A model generated the notes under the pieces. It did not search any database and was not told the origin of the DNA. It was given only the letters and a program-made list of their open reading frames with translations. A DNA stretch of 64,000 bases from JAYOEY01 sp038120295 (GTDB lineage Bacteria; Pseudomonadota; Alphaproteobacteria; MPNO01; UBA2964), in assembly GCA_038120295.1 (NCBI GenBank), contig JAYOLL010000001.1, positions 1-64,000 of the forward strand. The letters run 5' to 3'. Below, in pieces: positions 32,586-42,546 of the stretch. Positions within the stretch are counted from its first letter, which is position 1; every line of letters begins with the position of its first letter. Both the position numbers and the translations under genes were made by a program.

Positions 32586-33317
32586 CTACGCGGCATCCGA
32601 TATAGTGACGGGGGCGCCGATGACAAGACCGAGCCTGTCGGCGCGGCCGCAATTAACCGCGATTTCCACGAGGCCGCTGGAATTTTCGTACCAGAAGGCG
32701 TCTCCTGGCGCTACATCGGAAAAAGTCCGGGCTCGCGTAAATTTTCTGTCCACTGCTTCCAGGACAGCTCCATCCGAAAGTTTTTCCGCCCGAAATCCTG
32801 TCATGGCATTGCCATAAGCGTCGATATAGACGATTTCCGACAGGTCGTCGGGCCAGTCGGCCCGGTCGACGGCGCCGATTTCGACAGGTTGGCCGGGTAT
32901 GGATTCGCCTCGCATCAACATCGCGGCCTCCGGGCAGAAGAGATCGCGCCCGTGAAAGCTTGCCGACAGGTCCTTCGGCTGCCAGCCTATACCCCGTGCG
33001 GAAGGCGCGGCGGCGCGGCGTATGAGCGTCGTGAAGAGACCGTTGTCGGGTCCGACAAAGCGCTTGCCGTCTGCTTCGACGACGAGCGGCATGCGGTCGC
33101 TGCCGACGCCCGGATCGACAACGCAGACGAATATGGCGCTCTCCGGAAAGCGGTCGGTTATGGCGGCAAGAAGATAGGCGGAAGCCTTCGCATCGAAGGC
33201 CGGCGCATCGTGCATCAGATCGATGACCGGGACGCCCGGCGCCTTAGACGCCAGAACGGCTTTCATCTGGCCCACATAAGGCCCGGTGAGGCCGAAATCG
33301 GTAAAAAGGACAATCAT
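32586..33317 (-). CDS. SAM hydrolase/SAM-dependent halogenase family protein (DUF62)
   Basis: About 243 residues if the family-typical start M-I-V-L-F-T-D-F-G (ATG 33317) is used; a GTG at 33341 adds eight residues. It is a SAM hydroxide adenosyltransferase: 'D-F-G-L-T-G-P-Y-V-G', 'V-V-D-P-G-V-G-S', 'V-G-P-D-N-G-L-F', 'F-H-G-R-D-L-F' and 'Y-I-D-A-Y-G-N'. Members split S-adenosylmethionine to adenosine and methionine, and a halogenase role is less likely for such housekeeping copies. It lies just upstream of psd on the minus strand. Confidence 0.92.
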   Translation of the reverse strand: MIVLFTDFGLTGPYVGQMKAVLASKAPGVPVIDLMHDAPAFDAKASAYLLAAITDRFPESAIFVCVVDPGVGSDRMPLVVEADGKRFVGPDNGLFTTLIRRAAAPSARGIGWQPKDLSASFHGRDLFCPEAAMLMRGESIPGQPVEIGAVDRADWPDDLSEIVYIDAYGNAMTGFRAEKLSDGAVLEAVDRKFTRARTFSDVAPGDAFWYENSSGLVEIAVNCGRADRLGLVIGAPVTISDAA

Positions 33318-33361
33318 GGGCGGAGTATGAAACGCCGCCACCCGCGGCGACAGGATTTTCG

Positions 33362-34411
33362 TTAGCTCGCTTTTCTGATCTGCGGCTCGTTCATGCCGGC
33401 GCTGACCTGGTTCCGACCGGACTGTTTGGCAAAATAGAGATGCGCGTCCGCCCGGGCGATAAACTGTTCGAGCGACTCGCCGAACAGATATTCCGTAACG
33501 CCGAACGACATCGTGACGGAGGTTATCGTCTCGGCGGCGCCTTTTTTCGCGATTTTGCGTGACGCGAGCGTTTGACGCAGATTTTCCGCGACCGCGGCGG
33601 CGCCCTTCAGGTTTGTCTCCAGCAGGATCAGCGCGAATTCCTCTCCGCTATAGCGAGCCGCCACGTCTCGGCCCTTCGTACCATTCTTGAGAGTCTGACC
33701 GACCAGCCGGAGAACCTGATCCCCCATCTGATGCCCGTAGACATCGTTGAAATTTTTGAAGTGGTCGACGTCCGCGATCACAAGGGCCAGCGAAGTCCCT
33801 TCGGCGCGTGCTGCTTCGGACATTGTCGTCAGCGTTTCGTCGAAACTGCGTCTGTTGGCAAGCCCGGTCAGCCCGTCGGTCAGGGCCGCCTTTTTGCTGA
33901 GTTCCAGGTTTTCGCGGAGCTGCGCGATCTCATCCTGGGATTCCTGCATCCTGTCCTGGAGCTCCTTGACGCGATTGTCCATCGCGCGGGTTTCAGACAG
34001 GATCGATTTGATGATGGCTGCCTTATCGTCATTGCTCTGGGCACTGTCGAGCGATCCGGATGCGCTGGCCAGGGCATCCCCATACTTTTCCGTGCTTTTT
34101 CCGACATCGCTCAGGGCTTCCGCGATTTCGGCCGCGATCGCATCCACCTGGTCAGTCGACCCGGTTTCGCCTTCAGCCTCGGCAAATGAGCTGTACCGTC
34201 CGAAAATTTCCCGGTTTCGGTCTTCTGTCAGCGGGATGTTCTTGGTGCGTACCTGGTCAAGAATTCGGGAGAGAGCTGGATTCCGCCCGGATACGTGATC
34301 GTACCAGATGGCGAAATTCGGCGGCGTTGCGGCGACCTTGACGGCATCCATTTCGGCGATGGCGTCTTCCGCGAATCTTCTCGCCTCATCCTCTTGTTCC
34401 GAATAAATCAA
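33362..34411 (-). CDS. GGDEF-domain protein (diguanylate cyclase-like, SGEEF site)
   Basis: 349 residues. Residues 1-130 are helical without a recognised sensor, a coiled coil spans about 125-170 ('K-E-L-Q-D-R-M-Q-E-S-Q-D-E'), and a GGDEF domain (about 178-345) follows. The active loop reads S-G-E-E-F instead of G-G-D/E-E-F, a variant still compatible with activity. The inhibitory R-x-x-D site is not intact (K-G-R-D), so product inhibition may be weak. The start is a TTG at 34411 preceded by a good 'ggaggatgaagg'. No EAL domain is present. Confidence 0.9.
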   Translation of the reverse strand: MIYSEQEDEARRFAEDAIAEMDAVKVAATPPNFAIWYDHVSGRNPALSRILDQVRTKNIPLTEDRNREIFGRYSSFAEAEGETGSTDQVDAIAAEIAEALSDVGKSTEKYGDALASASGSLDSAQSNDDKAAIIKSILSETRAMDNRVKELQDRMQESQDEIAQLRENLELSKKAALTDGLTGLANRRSFDETLTTMSEAARAEGTSLALVIADVDHFKNFNDVYGHQMGDQVLRLVGQTLKNGTKGRDVAARYSGEEFALILLETNLKGAAAVAENLRQTLASRKIAKKGAAETITSVTMSFGVTEYLFGESLEQFIARADAHLYFAKQSGRNQVSAGMNEPQIRKAS

Positions 34412-34663
34412 CCTTCATCCTCCAGATTACGGGATTTTGGTGCGAATACCCGCCTGCGCTCCGTAAAATGGCGCCATAGAGGACAAAAACCCTGTATGGC
34501 ACCGGATTGATGCAATTGTATCTGCAATCGTTTCCCAAAACATATCGGGGGCGCCTTAACGATCGGTAAAATGTTGTAGAATGGCTGTGCGGGCGGCGGG
34601 CTCTGTATGCAGCCTGATATGCCGTTTGACTTGGGAAGCCGCCCTGTTTAGGAAACCGCCACC

Positions 34664-35656
34664 ATGGAAATCGTTCGCAGCCATACAGCCGTCCCGGCCT
34701 CCGCCCGCGGTGCGGCGGTCGCCCTCGGCAATTTCGACGGGGTGCATCCGGGGCACCGGTCGGTGATTGCGGGGGCGGTCGAGAAGGCGCGGGACCTGGA
34801 CGTGCCCTCGGCTGTCATGACGTTCGACCCGCATCCAAGACGTTTTTTTCAGGCCGACGCCGATCCGTTCGAATTGACGCCGGGCGAGACCAAGGCGCGC
34901 CACATCGCCGCACTGGGCGTCGACGTGTTGTTTCTGATTCCGTTCGACCGCAGTTTCGCGGAGATCTCAGCAGAAGAATTTGTCGATGATGTGCTGGCGG
35001 AAGCGCTTGGCGTACGGCATGTCGTCGCCGGGTACAATTTCGTGTTCGGCCGGGGACGCGGCGGGGATATCGGGATGCTTCGGGAGGCCGGAGACCGCAA
35101 CGGTTTCGGCGTGTCGGTGGTATCGGCCGTTGGCGGCGGAGACGGAGCGGGCTTTTCGTCGACCGCAATCCGCGACCGGCTGCGTGCCGGCAATGTATGC
35201 GAGGCGGCGACGTTACTCGGTCGTCCCTGGGAAGTCGAAGGCGTGGTGATGTCCGGGGACCAGCGCGGGCGGCAGATCGGCTTTCCGACCGCGAATGTCG
35301 ATCCGGGCGATTACCTCATGCCGCTTCTGGGTGTTTATGCCGTCTGGGTTGGTATCGTCGACGGCGAAAAAACCGACTGGCGGCGCGGCGTGGTCAATGT
35401 CGGTCGCAGGCCGACATTCGACGGCGAAAGCGTGACGGTAGAGGTCAACCTGTTCGATTTCGAGGGAGATTTATACGGCAGGACGCTACGTGTCGCATTT
35501 GCGGATTTCATCCGGCCGGAAATGAAGTTCGATGGCATCGACGCCATACGTGCGCAGATCGCTGCCGATTGCGACGCCGCGCGTTTCGCCCTTGAGGGCA
35601 TAGTAGCAGGGGCGGCCAACGCGCTGCCCGATGCCGCCGCCGTGGATGCGGCATAG
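34664..35656 (+). CDS. ribF: Bifunctional riboflavin kinase/FAD synthetase
   Basis: 330 residues. The N-terminal FAD synthetase (about 1-180) has 'V-A-L-G-N-F-D-G-V-H-P-G-H-R' and 'F-S-S-T-A-I-R', and the C-terminal flavokinase (about 185-310) has 'G-R-Q-I-G-F-P-T-A-N-V'. It converts riboflavin to FMN and FAD, which the many flavoenzymes encoded nearby need. It precedes ileS by 12 bases, the usual ribF-ileS-lspA order. The 252 bases upstream hold no gene and no visible FMN riboswitch. Confidence 0.96.
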   Translation: MEIVRSHTAVPASARGAAVALGNFDGVHPGHRSVIAGAVEKARDLDVPSAVMTFDPHPRRFFQADADPFELTPGETKARHIAALGVDVLFLIPFDRSFAEISAEEFVDDVLAEALGVRHVVAGYNFVFGRGRGGDIGMLREAGDRNGFGVSVVSAVGGGDGAGFSSTAIRDRLRAGNVCEAATLLGRPWEVEGVVMSGDQRGRQIGFPTANVDPGDYLMPLLGVYAVWVGIVDGEKTDWRRGVVNVGRRPTFDGESVTVEVNLFDFEGDLYGRTLRVAFADFIRPEMKFDGIDAIRAQIAADCDAARFALEGIVAGAANALPDAAAVDAA

Positions 35657-35668
35657 AAAGAGCTCGAT

Positions 35669-38563
35669 ATGGCTACCGATTACAAGAATACGGTTTTCCT
35701 GCCGAAGACGGAGTTTCCGATGCGGGGCTCTCTGCCGGAGCGCGAGCCCGGCATTCTGGAACGGTGGGAAAAGATGGACCTCTATCGCCGGCAGCGCGAG
35801 GCCGCCGCCGGGCGGGAGAAATTCGTCCTGCATGACGGGCCGCCCTACGCCAACGGCAATTTGCATATCGGCCACGCGCTGAACAAGATTCTCAAGGACG
35901 TGATCAACCGCTCGCAGCAGATGCTGGGCAGGGACGCCAACTACGTGCCCGGCTGGGACTGCCATGGCCTGCCCATCGAGTGGAAGGTCGAGGAAAAATA
36001 CCGGTCGGCGGGGAAGAACAAGGACGAGGTGCCGATCAACGAGTTCCGCCAGGAATGCCGCGAATTCGCCGATCACTGGGTCGGCGTGCAAAGCGAGGAA
36101 TTCCAGCGTCTCGGCGTGATCGGCGACTGGAAGAAGCCCTATCTGACCATGACGTTCGACGCGGAGGCGCAGATCGCCCGCGAACTCATGAAGTTCGCGA
36201 CCTCGGGCCAGCTCTATCGCGGTTCGAAGCCGGTCATGTGGTCCGTCGTCGAGCGCACTGCGCTGGCCGAGGCCGAGGTCGAATATCACGACCACGAGTC
36301 GGACCAGATCTGGGTGAAGTTTCCGGTTCGCGAGGGCGAGGGCGCGTTTACGGGCGCAAAGATCGTGATCTGGACGACGACCCCGTGGACCATACCCGGT
36401 AACCGGGCGATTTCGTACTCGTCGCGGATCGGGTACGGGCTCTATGAGGTAACGAGCGCGCCGGAGGATAACTGGGTGCAGGCCGGGGAAAAGCTGATCC
36501 TCGCTGACGGCCTCGCCGACTCCATGATGAAGCAGTCGCGCGTCGAAAATTGCGCGCGGCTGGCGGATGTCTCCGCGGAAATGCTGGCGGACCTGCTGTG
36601 CGACCATCCGCTCAAGGGCCTGGCTGGCGGGTACGATTTCGCCGTGCCGTTGCTCGACGGCGATCATGTCACCGACGATACGGGTACCGGGTTCGTTCAT
36701 ACCGCGCCGAGCCACGGGCGCGACGACTTCGAAATCTGGATGGACTGCATGGGCGCGCTGACCGCGCGCGGCATCGATACCTACATCCCCTATACGGTCG
36801 ACGCGGACGGTTCCTATACGGAAGAAGCGCCCGGTTTCACCGGCAAGCGCGTCATTAACGACAAGGGAAAGAAGGGCGACGCCAATGAGGCCGTCATCGC
36901 CGCCCTGCGCGACGCTGGCGCACTGGCGGCGCGTGGCCGTCTCAAGCATCAGTATCCGCATAGCTGGCGCTCCAAGACACCGGTGATCTTCCGCAATACG
37001 CCCCAATGGTTCATCTCCATGGGTGACGCGGCGGGTGAAGGCGGTCTGCGTAGCAAAGCGCTGGCCGCGATCGAGGACACCGCATTCTACCCGCCGCAGG
37101 GCAGGGCGCGGCTGCGCGGTATGATCGCCGACCGGCCCGACTGGGTGGTGTCGCGCCAGCGCGCCTGGGGCGTGCCGATATCAGTCTTCGTCAGGAAATC
37201 CGACGGCGAAGTTCTGAAGGACGAGGCGGTCAACGAGCGCATCGCCGCCGCCTTCGAGCAGGAAGGCGCGGATGCCTGGTTCGCCGATGGCGCGAAGGCG
37301 CGTTTCCTCGGTAACGATTACGATGCTGATGAATACGACCAGGTTCGTGACATTCTCGATGTCTGGTTCGATTCCGGCTCGACCCACAGTTTCTTGCTGG
37401 AGAAGCGCGACGATCTGAAATGGCCTGCCGACCTGTATCTCGAAGGGTCGGACCAGCATCGAGGCTGGTTCCATTCGTCGCTGCTCGAATCCTGCGGCAC
37501 ACGCGGCCGGGCGCCCTATGAGGGCGTGCTGACCCACGGTTTCGTGCTGGCGGAGCAGGGCGTGAAAATGTCGAAATCGCTCGGCAACACGGTCGCTCCC
37601 CAGGACGTGCTGAAACAGTACGGGGCGGACATCCTCCGCATCTGGGTCGTGGCGTCGGATTATTCGGACGACCTGAAAGTCGGGCCGGAGATCCTCAAGC
37701 ATCAGGCGGACGCCTATCGCCGGCTGCGCAATACGCTGCGCTACCTGCTGGGTAACCTGGCGGATTTTTCCGAGTCCGAGCGCGTCGAACCGGCTTCCAT
37801 GCCGGAACTTGAACGGTTCATCCTGCACCGGCTGGCTGAACTGGACGTGCTGGTCCGCAAGAGCTGCGCGGCCTATGACTTCCACGCCATGTTTACCGCG
37901 CTGCATAATTTCTGCGCGGTAGAGCTGTCATCGTTCTATTTCGATATCCGGAAGGACACGCTCTACTGCAACAGAGGCGACGATCCGGAGCGCCGGGCGG
38001 CCAGGACGGTACTGGATATCCTGTTCGATACGCTCGCCAGGTGGCTGGCGCCGATCATCTGCTTTACGGCGGAAGAAGCCTGGCTCACCCGCTATCCCGA
38101 CGATTCCGGCGCCGAAAGCGTGCACCTGAATCTGTTCCCGGAAATTCCGGCTGGCTGGCGGGACGATGCTCTCGGCGCCAGATGGCAGCGCGTTCGTGCG
38201 CTCCGTCGCGTGGTGACTGGTGCGCTGGAGATCGAGCGCGCGGAGAAGAGGATTGGTTCGAGTCTCGCCGCTACGGTCTCGATTTACGTCGAGGATGCGG
38301 CCGACCGTACCACGCTGAAGGATATCGACCTTGCCGATCTTTGTATTACCTCGGCAGCTTCGTTCGCCGACGGATCCGCCCCTGACGACGCTTTCACGCT
38401 CAACGATGTTTCGGGTGTTGCCGTAACGGTTGCGCTGGCCGCGGGAGAGAAATGCGCCCGCTGCTGGAAAGTTCTCCCCGAAGTGGGGGCGGCGGACGGT
38501 CATCCCGAGCTTTGCCATCGATGCGCCGACGCCGTGTCGGAAACGGGGATGGCGGCGGAGTAA
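35669..38563 (+). CDS. ileS: Isoleucine-tRNA ligase
   Basis: 964 residues, class I aminoacyl-tRNA synthetase. H-I-G-H is at 66-69 and K-M-S-K-S at about 633-637, the editing domain lies between ('W-T-T-T-P-W-T-I-P-G-N'), and a C-terminal zinc site is formed by 'C-A-R-C' and 'C-H-R-C'. The zinc site is typical of bacterial-type IleS that remain sensitive to mupirocin. It sits between ribF and lspA in the common gene order. Confidence 0.97.
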   Translation: MATDYKNTVFLPKTEFPMRGSLPEREPGILERWEKMDLYRRQREAAAGREKFVLHDGPPYANGNLHIGHALNKILKDVINRSQQMLGRDANYVPGWDCHGLPIEWKVEEKYRSAGKNKDEVPINEFRQECREFADHWVGVQSEEFQRLGVIGDWKKPYLTMTFDAEAQIARELMKFATSGQLYRGSKPVMWSVVERTALAEAEVEYHDHESDQIWVKFPVREGEGAFTGAKIVIWTTTPWTIPGNRAISYSSRIGYGLYEVTSAPEDNWVQAGEKLILADGLADSMMKQSRVENCARLADVSAEMLADLLCDHPLKGLAGGYDFAVPLLDGDHVTDDTGTGFVHTAPSHGRDDFEIWMDCMGALTARGIDTYIPYTVDADGSYTEEAPGFTGKRVINDKGKKGDANEAVIAALRDAGALAARGRLKHQYPHSWRSKTPVIFRNTPQWFISMGDAAGEGGLRSKALAAIEDTAFYPPQGRARLRGMIADRPDWVVSRQRAWGVPISVFVRKSDGEVLKDEAVNERIAAAFEQEGADAWFADGAKARFLGNDYDADEYDQVRDILDVWFDSGSTHSFLLEKRDDLKWPADLYLEGSDQHRGWFHSSLLESCGTRGRAPYEGVLTHGFVLAEQGVKMSKSLGNTVAPQDVLKQYGADILRIWVVASDYSDDLKVGPEILKHQADAYRRLRNTLRYLLGNLADFSESERVEPASMPELERFILHRLAELDVLVRKSCAAYDFHAMFTALHNFCAVELSSFYFDIRKDTLYCNRGDDPERRAARTVLDILFDTLARWLAPIICFTAEEAWLTRYPDDSGAESVHLNLFPEIPAGWRDDALGARWQRVRALRRVVTGALEIERAEKRIGSSLAATVSIYVEDAADRTTLKDIDLADLCITSAASFADGSAPDDAFTLNDVSGVAVTVALAAGEKCARCWKVLPEVGAADGHPELCHRCADAVSETGMAAE

Positions 38564-38587
38564 CCGCTGCACTTGCTTAGCTTGCCC

Positions 38588-39070
38588 ATGCTCACGCGCT
38601 CCCCCTTCGCAATGGGCGGCCTGGCCGCGATTGTAACGATCGTTCTCGATCAGCTCAGCAAGTGGTGGATCCTGACGGCTGTGATGAATCCGCCGCAGCG
38701 GATTCCGGTGTTCGATTTCTTTTCGCTGGTGCTGGTCTACAACCGCGGGGTCAGTTTCGGCATTTTCAATGAAGCGCCCGACTGGTCCCGGTGGGCCCTG
38801 ATCGTATTCGCGGTCCCGATTGCAGTCGCCTTGCTGATCTGGATGCGTTTCGCCGAGACTCGGCTCCTGTCGGTCGCGCTGGGACTGGTGGCGGGGGGCG
38901 CGCTGGGAAATGTTATTGATCGTATCCTGTACGGCGCAGTTGTGGATTTTCTCGATTTCCATATCGGGGACTGGCACTGGCCGGCATTCAACGTGGCGGA
39001 TTCTGCGATTACTGTCGGTGTCGTGCTCCTGATTCTCGATTCCTTGAAATCGCTCGAGAAGAAGCCATAA
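38588..39070 (+). CDS. lspA: Lipoprotein signal peptidase (signal peptidase II)
   Basis: 160 residues from ATG 38588; a TTG at 38573 adds five residues. It has four membrane helices and the two catalytic Asp in 'G-N-V-I-D-R-I' and 'F-N-V-A-D-S'. It cleaves the signal peptides of prolipoproteins, such as those encoded at 339-1004 and 39096-39674. It follows ileS by about 25 bases. Confidence 0.95.
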   Translation: MLTRSPFAMGGLAAIVTIVLDQLSKWWILTAVMNPPQRIPVFDFFSLVLVYNRGVSFGIFNEAPDWSRWALIVFAVPIAVALLIWMRFAETRLLSVALGLVAGGALGNVIDRILYGAVVDFLDFHIGDWHWPAFNVADSAITVGVVLLILDSLKSLEKKP

Positions 39071-39095
39071 TAGGCACTTGAAGGATTTTTCGCAG

Positions 39096-39674
39096 ATGAT
39101 GCCGAAACCGATAGTCATTTCAGCAGTGATCGTCGCCCTTGCGGCGCTCACGGGATGCGAAGCCGCGAAAAGCGTCGCCGGTCTCAAGATACAGGCCCCT
39201 GACGAGTTTGAGGTTGTTTCGCGCGCGCCTTTGAGCATTCCGCCCGATTTCGGACTCCGATCGCCGGCGCCGGGTGCGGAACGCCCGCAGGAGCTCAATC
39301 CACGCGAGCAGGCGAAGACCATTCTGCTGCGTAACAGTAGCCGTCCCGAACAGACGGGTATGCAGGAGGCTGTCAGTTCAGGCCGCTTCACCAGGGGGGA
39401 GGCCGCGATACTGGCGAAGGCCGGCGCGGTAAACGTTGATCCCTCCATCCGGCAGAAAGTCAATCAGGAAAGCACGGCGCTGGCCGAAGAGTCGGAGAGT
39501 TTCACGCGCAGGCTGCTTTTCTGGCAGGAAAAGCCACAACCCGGCACTATCGTCGATGCGGAAAAGGAATCACGCCGGATCCGCAGCGCCCGTGCGATGG
39601 GCGACCCGGTTAGCAAGGGGAACGTTCCGGTGATCCAGCGCAAGGAAAAGGGCTGGCTGGAAGGCATCTTCTGA
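39096..39674 (+). CDS. DUF3035 lipoprotein (BamF-like)
   Basis: 192 residues from ATG 39096 (or the next codon, ATG 39099), with 'aagga' upstream. The lipoprotein signal ends in 'A-A-L-T-G-C', placing the lipidated Cys at about residue 21. The DUF3035 pattern 'P-D-E-F-E-V-V-S-R-A-P-L-S-I-P-P-D-F' follows directly. In alphaproteobacteria this family has been linked to the outer-membrane assembly (BAM) machinery. The position after lspA and before an M16 peptidase pair is a conserved arrangement in this class, to my knowledge. Confidence 0.88.
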   Translation: MMPKPIVISAVIVALAALTGCEAAKSVAGLKIQAPDEFEVVSRAPLSIPPDFGLRSPAPGAERPQELNPREQAKTILLRNSSRPEQTGMQEAVSSGRFTRGEAAILAKAGAVNVDPSIRQKVNQESTALAEESESFTRRLLFWQEKPQPGTIVDAEKESRRIRSARAMGDPVSKGNVPVIQRKEKGWLEGIF

Positions 39675-39837
39675 TAGCCCTTGCGGGACCAGCCTTCTGA
39701 AATCTTAAAACAACTTACCTTGAGACCGCCCGGATTCTCTTGCATTACGCTGGCGTAGAGCCATATTTCGAACTGTGCTGCGGCCCCTGAAATACGGGCC
39801 GTGGATGTCATCGGCTATTACCGGCAAGGAGGCGGCG

Positions 39838-41211
39838 ATGATTCTGACGCGCAGGCGAATCCCGAAACTTACGATATGTCTGACAGCGCTGACGGTCGCA
39901 TTGATTGCGTCCGCTTTATCGGCTCCCGTCCGCGCAGCGGTATTCAATCCCGAGACTTTCATGCTGTCCAACGGGATGCAGGTTGTCGTGGTGACCAACC
40001 GGCGCGCGCCGGTCGTCGCTCACATGGTGTGGTACCGGGTCGGGGCGGCGGACGAGCCCGCAGGCAAGTCCGGGATCGCGCATTTTCTCGAACACCTGAT
40101 GTTCAAGGGCACGAAGACGATAACCCCGGGCGAATTTTCAAAGATCGTCGCGCGCAACGGGGGGCGGGATAACGCCTTCACCAGCCAAGACTATACCGCC
40201 TATTTCCAGACTGTCGCGCGCGACAGGCTGGAACTCGTCATGCGGATGGAAGCCGACCGGATGCGCAATCTTGTCCTGACCGACAGGGAAGTCCTGCCGG
40301 AGCGCGATGTGGTGCTGGAAGAGCGGCGATCGCGTGTCGACAACAATCCCGGCTCGCAACTGTACGAGGCCGCCAGCGCGGCGCTTTATCTGAATCATCC
40401 TTACGGGATGCCGGTGATCGGCTGGAAGCACGAAATCGAGCAGCTGACGACTGAAGACGCGCTGGCTTTCTACCGAAAGTTCTACGCCCCCAATAACGCG
40501 ATTCTGGTCGTTGCCGGCGATATCGATGCGCAGGAGTTGCGGCCGCTGGCCGAGAAATATTACGGCATTCTCGAACGCGGGCCGGAGATCGTGCGGAAGA
40601 GGGTGGCGGAACCTGCGCACCACGCAGACAGGCTGGTGGAACTGCGCAGTCCTCGAGTGCGCCAGCCCAGCTGGTCGAGAACATGGCTGGCGCCCAGCTA
40701 TCGCACCGCGGAAGGTAACGAGGCCTACGCGCTGCAGGTCCTGGAACGCATCATCGATGGTGGGGCCACGACGCGTCTCTATCGCGAACTGGTCGTCAAC
40801 CAGGGCGTCGCCGCCTCGGTCGGCGCCTGGTATTCATCCGAAAATTACGATCTCGGAAGCTTTGGAGTCTCGATTTCGCCGCGTCCCGGCAAGACCCTGG
40901 AAGAAGCCGAAGCCGCACTGAAAGGCGAAATCGAGAAGCTGTTGCGTGACGGCATCACCGAAGACGAACTGGCGCGCGCAAAGAAGGCTATGGCGGCGCG
41001 GGCGATCTTTGCCCGCGATTCGCTCAGGGCTGCGCCCAATATTTTCGGTCGCGCGCTGACGACCGGACGAACGGTCGAGGATGTGGAGGCATGGCCCGAG
41101 CGGATACAGGCTGTAACCCGGGCGGAAGTCGACGCGGCGGCGCGGAAGGTTTTTCGATCGCGCCGGGCCGTCACAAGTGTCCTGCTTCCCGCCGAGCGGA
41201 AGGAGGGCTGA
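39838..41211 (+). CDS. M16-family zinc peptidase, catalytic member
   Basis: 457 residues from ATG 39838, which has a strong 'aaggaggcggcg'; the longer frame starting at 39775 is unsupported. The signal peptide runs to about residue 34 (A-R-A-like P-V-R-A-A). The inverted zinc motif H82-F-L-E-H86 and the downstream Glu region 'E-R-D-V-V-L-E-E-R' are present. It is a periplasmic insulinase/pitrilysin-like peptidase, expected to pair with the next gene product. Confidence 0.94.
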   Translation: MILTRRRIPKLTICLTALTVALIASALSAPVRAAVFNPETFMLSNGMQVVVVTNRRAPVVAHMVWYRVGAADEPAGKSGIAHFLEHLMFKGTKTITPGEFSKIVARNGGRDNAFTSQDYTAYFQTVARDRLELVMRMEADRMRNLVLTDREVLPERDVVLEERRSRVDNNPGSQLYEAASAALYLNHPYGMPVIGWKHEIEQLTTEDALAFYRKFYAPNNAILVVAGDIDAQELRPLAEKYYGILERGPEIVRKRVAEPAHHADRLVELRSPRVRQPSWSRTWLAPSYRTAEGNEAYALQVLERIIDGGATTRLYRELVVNQGVAASVGAWYSSENYDLGSFGVSISPRPGKTLEEAEAALKGEIEKLLRDGITEDELARAKKAMAARAIFARDSLRAAPNIFGRALTTGRTVEDVEAWPERIQAVTRAEVDAAARKVFRSRRAVTSVLLPAERKEG

Positions 41212-41214
41212 GCC

Positions 41215-42546
41215 ATGTTTCGCCCGATTGCTTTCGTCAAGGCGCTCGTCGTTTCTGCCATTGTGCTGTCCGGCGTCGGCACGGTCCAAGCGATGGACAT
41301 CGAGCGCGTGGTCAGCCCGCGCGGGATCGAGGCCTGGCTTGTGAAGGACAGCTCGGTCCCGGTGATCTCGTTCAGCTTCGCCTGGCGCTCGGGCACATCA
41401 CACGACCCGCAGGGGAAGGAAGGGCGGGCCCGCATGCTCGCCGCCCTGCTGGATGAGGGCGCGGGCGACCTGGACTCGCAGGCCTTTCAGCGCCGCCTGG
41501 AGGACAATTCCATCAGGCTGGGTTTCAGCGCGAACACCGATACGTTTCGCGGCAATCTGAGGACACTCTCCGCCAATCGGGATGAGGCCTTCCGGCTTCT
41601 GGCTCTCGCGGTTAACAGCCCGCGTTTCGACCCTGAACCCGTTAAAAGAATCCGCTCGCAGCTTGTCGTTCGCCTCCGGGCTGCCCAGGAAGACCCCGAT
41701 ACCATCGCCGTCCGCACCTGGTACCGGACGGTCTTTCCGGAACACCCTTACGGACGTCCCGGCGATGGAACAATCGAGTCGATCAAGGCCATCTCCGTCC
41801 CCGACCTGAAGGATTTTGCTTCCCGGCATTTCGTCCGGAAAGGGCTTGTGATCGGCGTGTCGGGCGACATCGGCGCGGCGGAACTCTCGCGCCGGCTCGA
41901 CGAGGTTTTTGGGCGCCTGCCCGCGTCGCGCCCGGCGTCGAAAGTCGCCAATGTCGCGCCGTCGAATCCCGGCAAGGTAATTGTCGTGAAACACGACGTG
42001 CCGCAAAGCGTCGTCCTGTTCGGTCAGGAGGGCGTCAGGCGGAACGATCCCGACTGGTATGCGGCCTATGTGATGAACCGGATCCTCGGCGGCGGCGGTT
42101 TTTCAAGCCGGTTGATGGAGGAAGTTCGCGAAAAGCGCGGCCTGGCCTATTCGGTTTATTCCTATCTCAGCCCGTTTGAGCATACGGCGCTCTATATGGG
42201 CGGTGTCGGTACGGCGAACGCGCGCGTTGCGGAATCGCTGAATATCATTCGTGCCGAATGGACGAGGATGGCCGAGCACGGCGTTACGGAAAAGGAACTC
42301 GCCTCGGCGAAGACCTATATCAACGGTTCTTTCCCTTTAAGGCTCGATTCCAACCGCCGGATCGCGGGCCTTCTCGTTGCGGTGCAGATCAACCGGCTCG
42401 GCATCGATTATATCGGCAAGAGAGCGAAACTGATCGACGCTGTGACGGTTGCAGACATCAAGCGGGTCGCCAAACGCCTGTTAAATCCCGGCAAGCTCAC
42501 TGTCGTGGTGGTCGGGAAGCCCGAAGGGCTCGAAGAGACGAAGTAG
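41215..42546 (+). CDS. M16-family peptidase-like partner lacking the zinc motif
   Basis: 443 residues with a signal peptide (about 1-24). Same fold as the upstream protein, but the H-x-x-E-H site is absent: the equivalent stretch reads 'G-R-A-R-M-L-A-A-L-L-D-E-G'. Such inactive partners form the second half of the M16 clamshell. It begins three bases after the stop of the catalytic gene. 'G-G-G-G-F-S-S-R-L-M-E-E-V-R-E-K-R-G-L-A-Y' is the conserved C-terminal substrate-clamp region. Confidence 0.92.
   Translation: MFRPIAFVKALVVSAIVLSGVGTVQAMDIERVVSPRGIEAWLVKDSSVPVISFSFAWRSGTSHDPQGKEGRARMLAALLDEGAGDLDSQAFQRRLEDNSIRLGFSANTDTFRGNLRTLSANRDEAFRLLALAVNSPRFDPEPVKRIRSQLVVRLRAAQEDPDTIAVRTWYRTVFPEHPYGRPGDGTIESIKAISVPDLKDFASRHFVRKGLVIGVSGDIGAAELSRRLDEVFGRLPASRPASKVANVAPSNPGKVIVVKHDVPQSVVLFGQEGVRRNDPDWYAAYVMNRILGGGGFSSRLMEEVREKRGLAYSVYSYLSPFEHTALYMGGVGTANARVAESLNIIRAEWTRMAEHGVTEKELASAKTYINGSFPLRLDSNRRIAGLLVAVQINRLGIDYIGKRAKLIDAVTVADIKRVAKRLLNPGKLTVVVVGKPEGLEETK

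Noticed and set aside
34412..34663. Possible FMN riboswitch upstream of ribF.
   Set aside because: None of the conserved RFN-element blocks is visible in this 252-base spacer, and I see no other structured leader.
35486..39463. Two frames of over 500 codons on the minus strand opposite ileS, lspA and the DUF3035 gene.
   Set aside because: Both lie antisense to clear housekeeping genes, show no motifs, and reflect GC-rich third positions.
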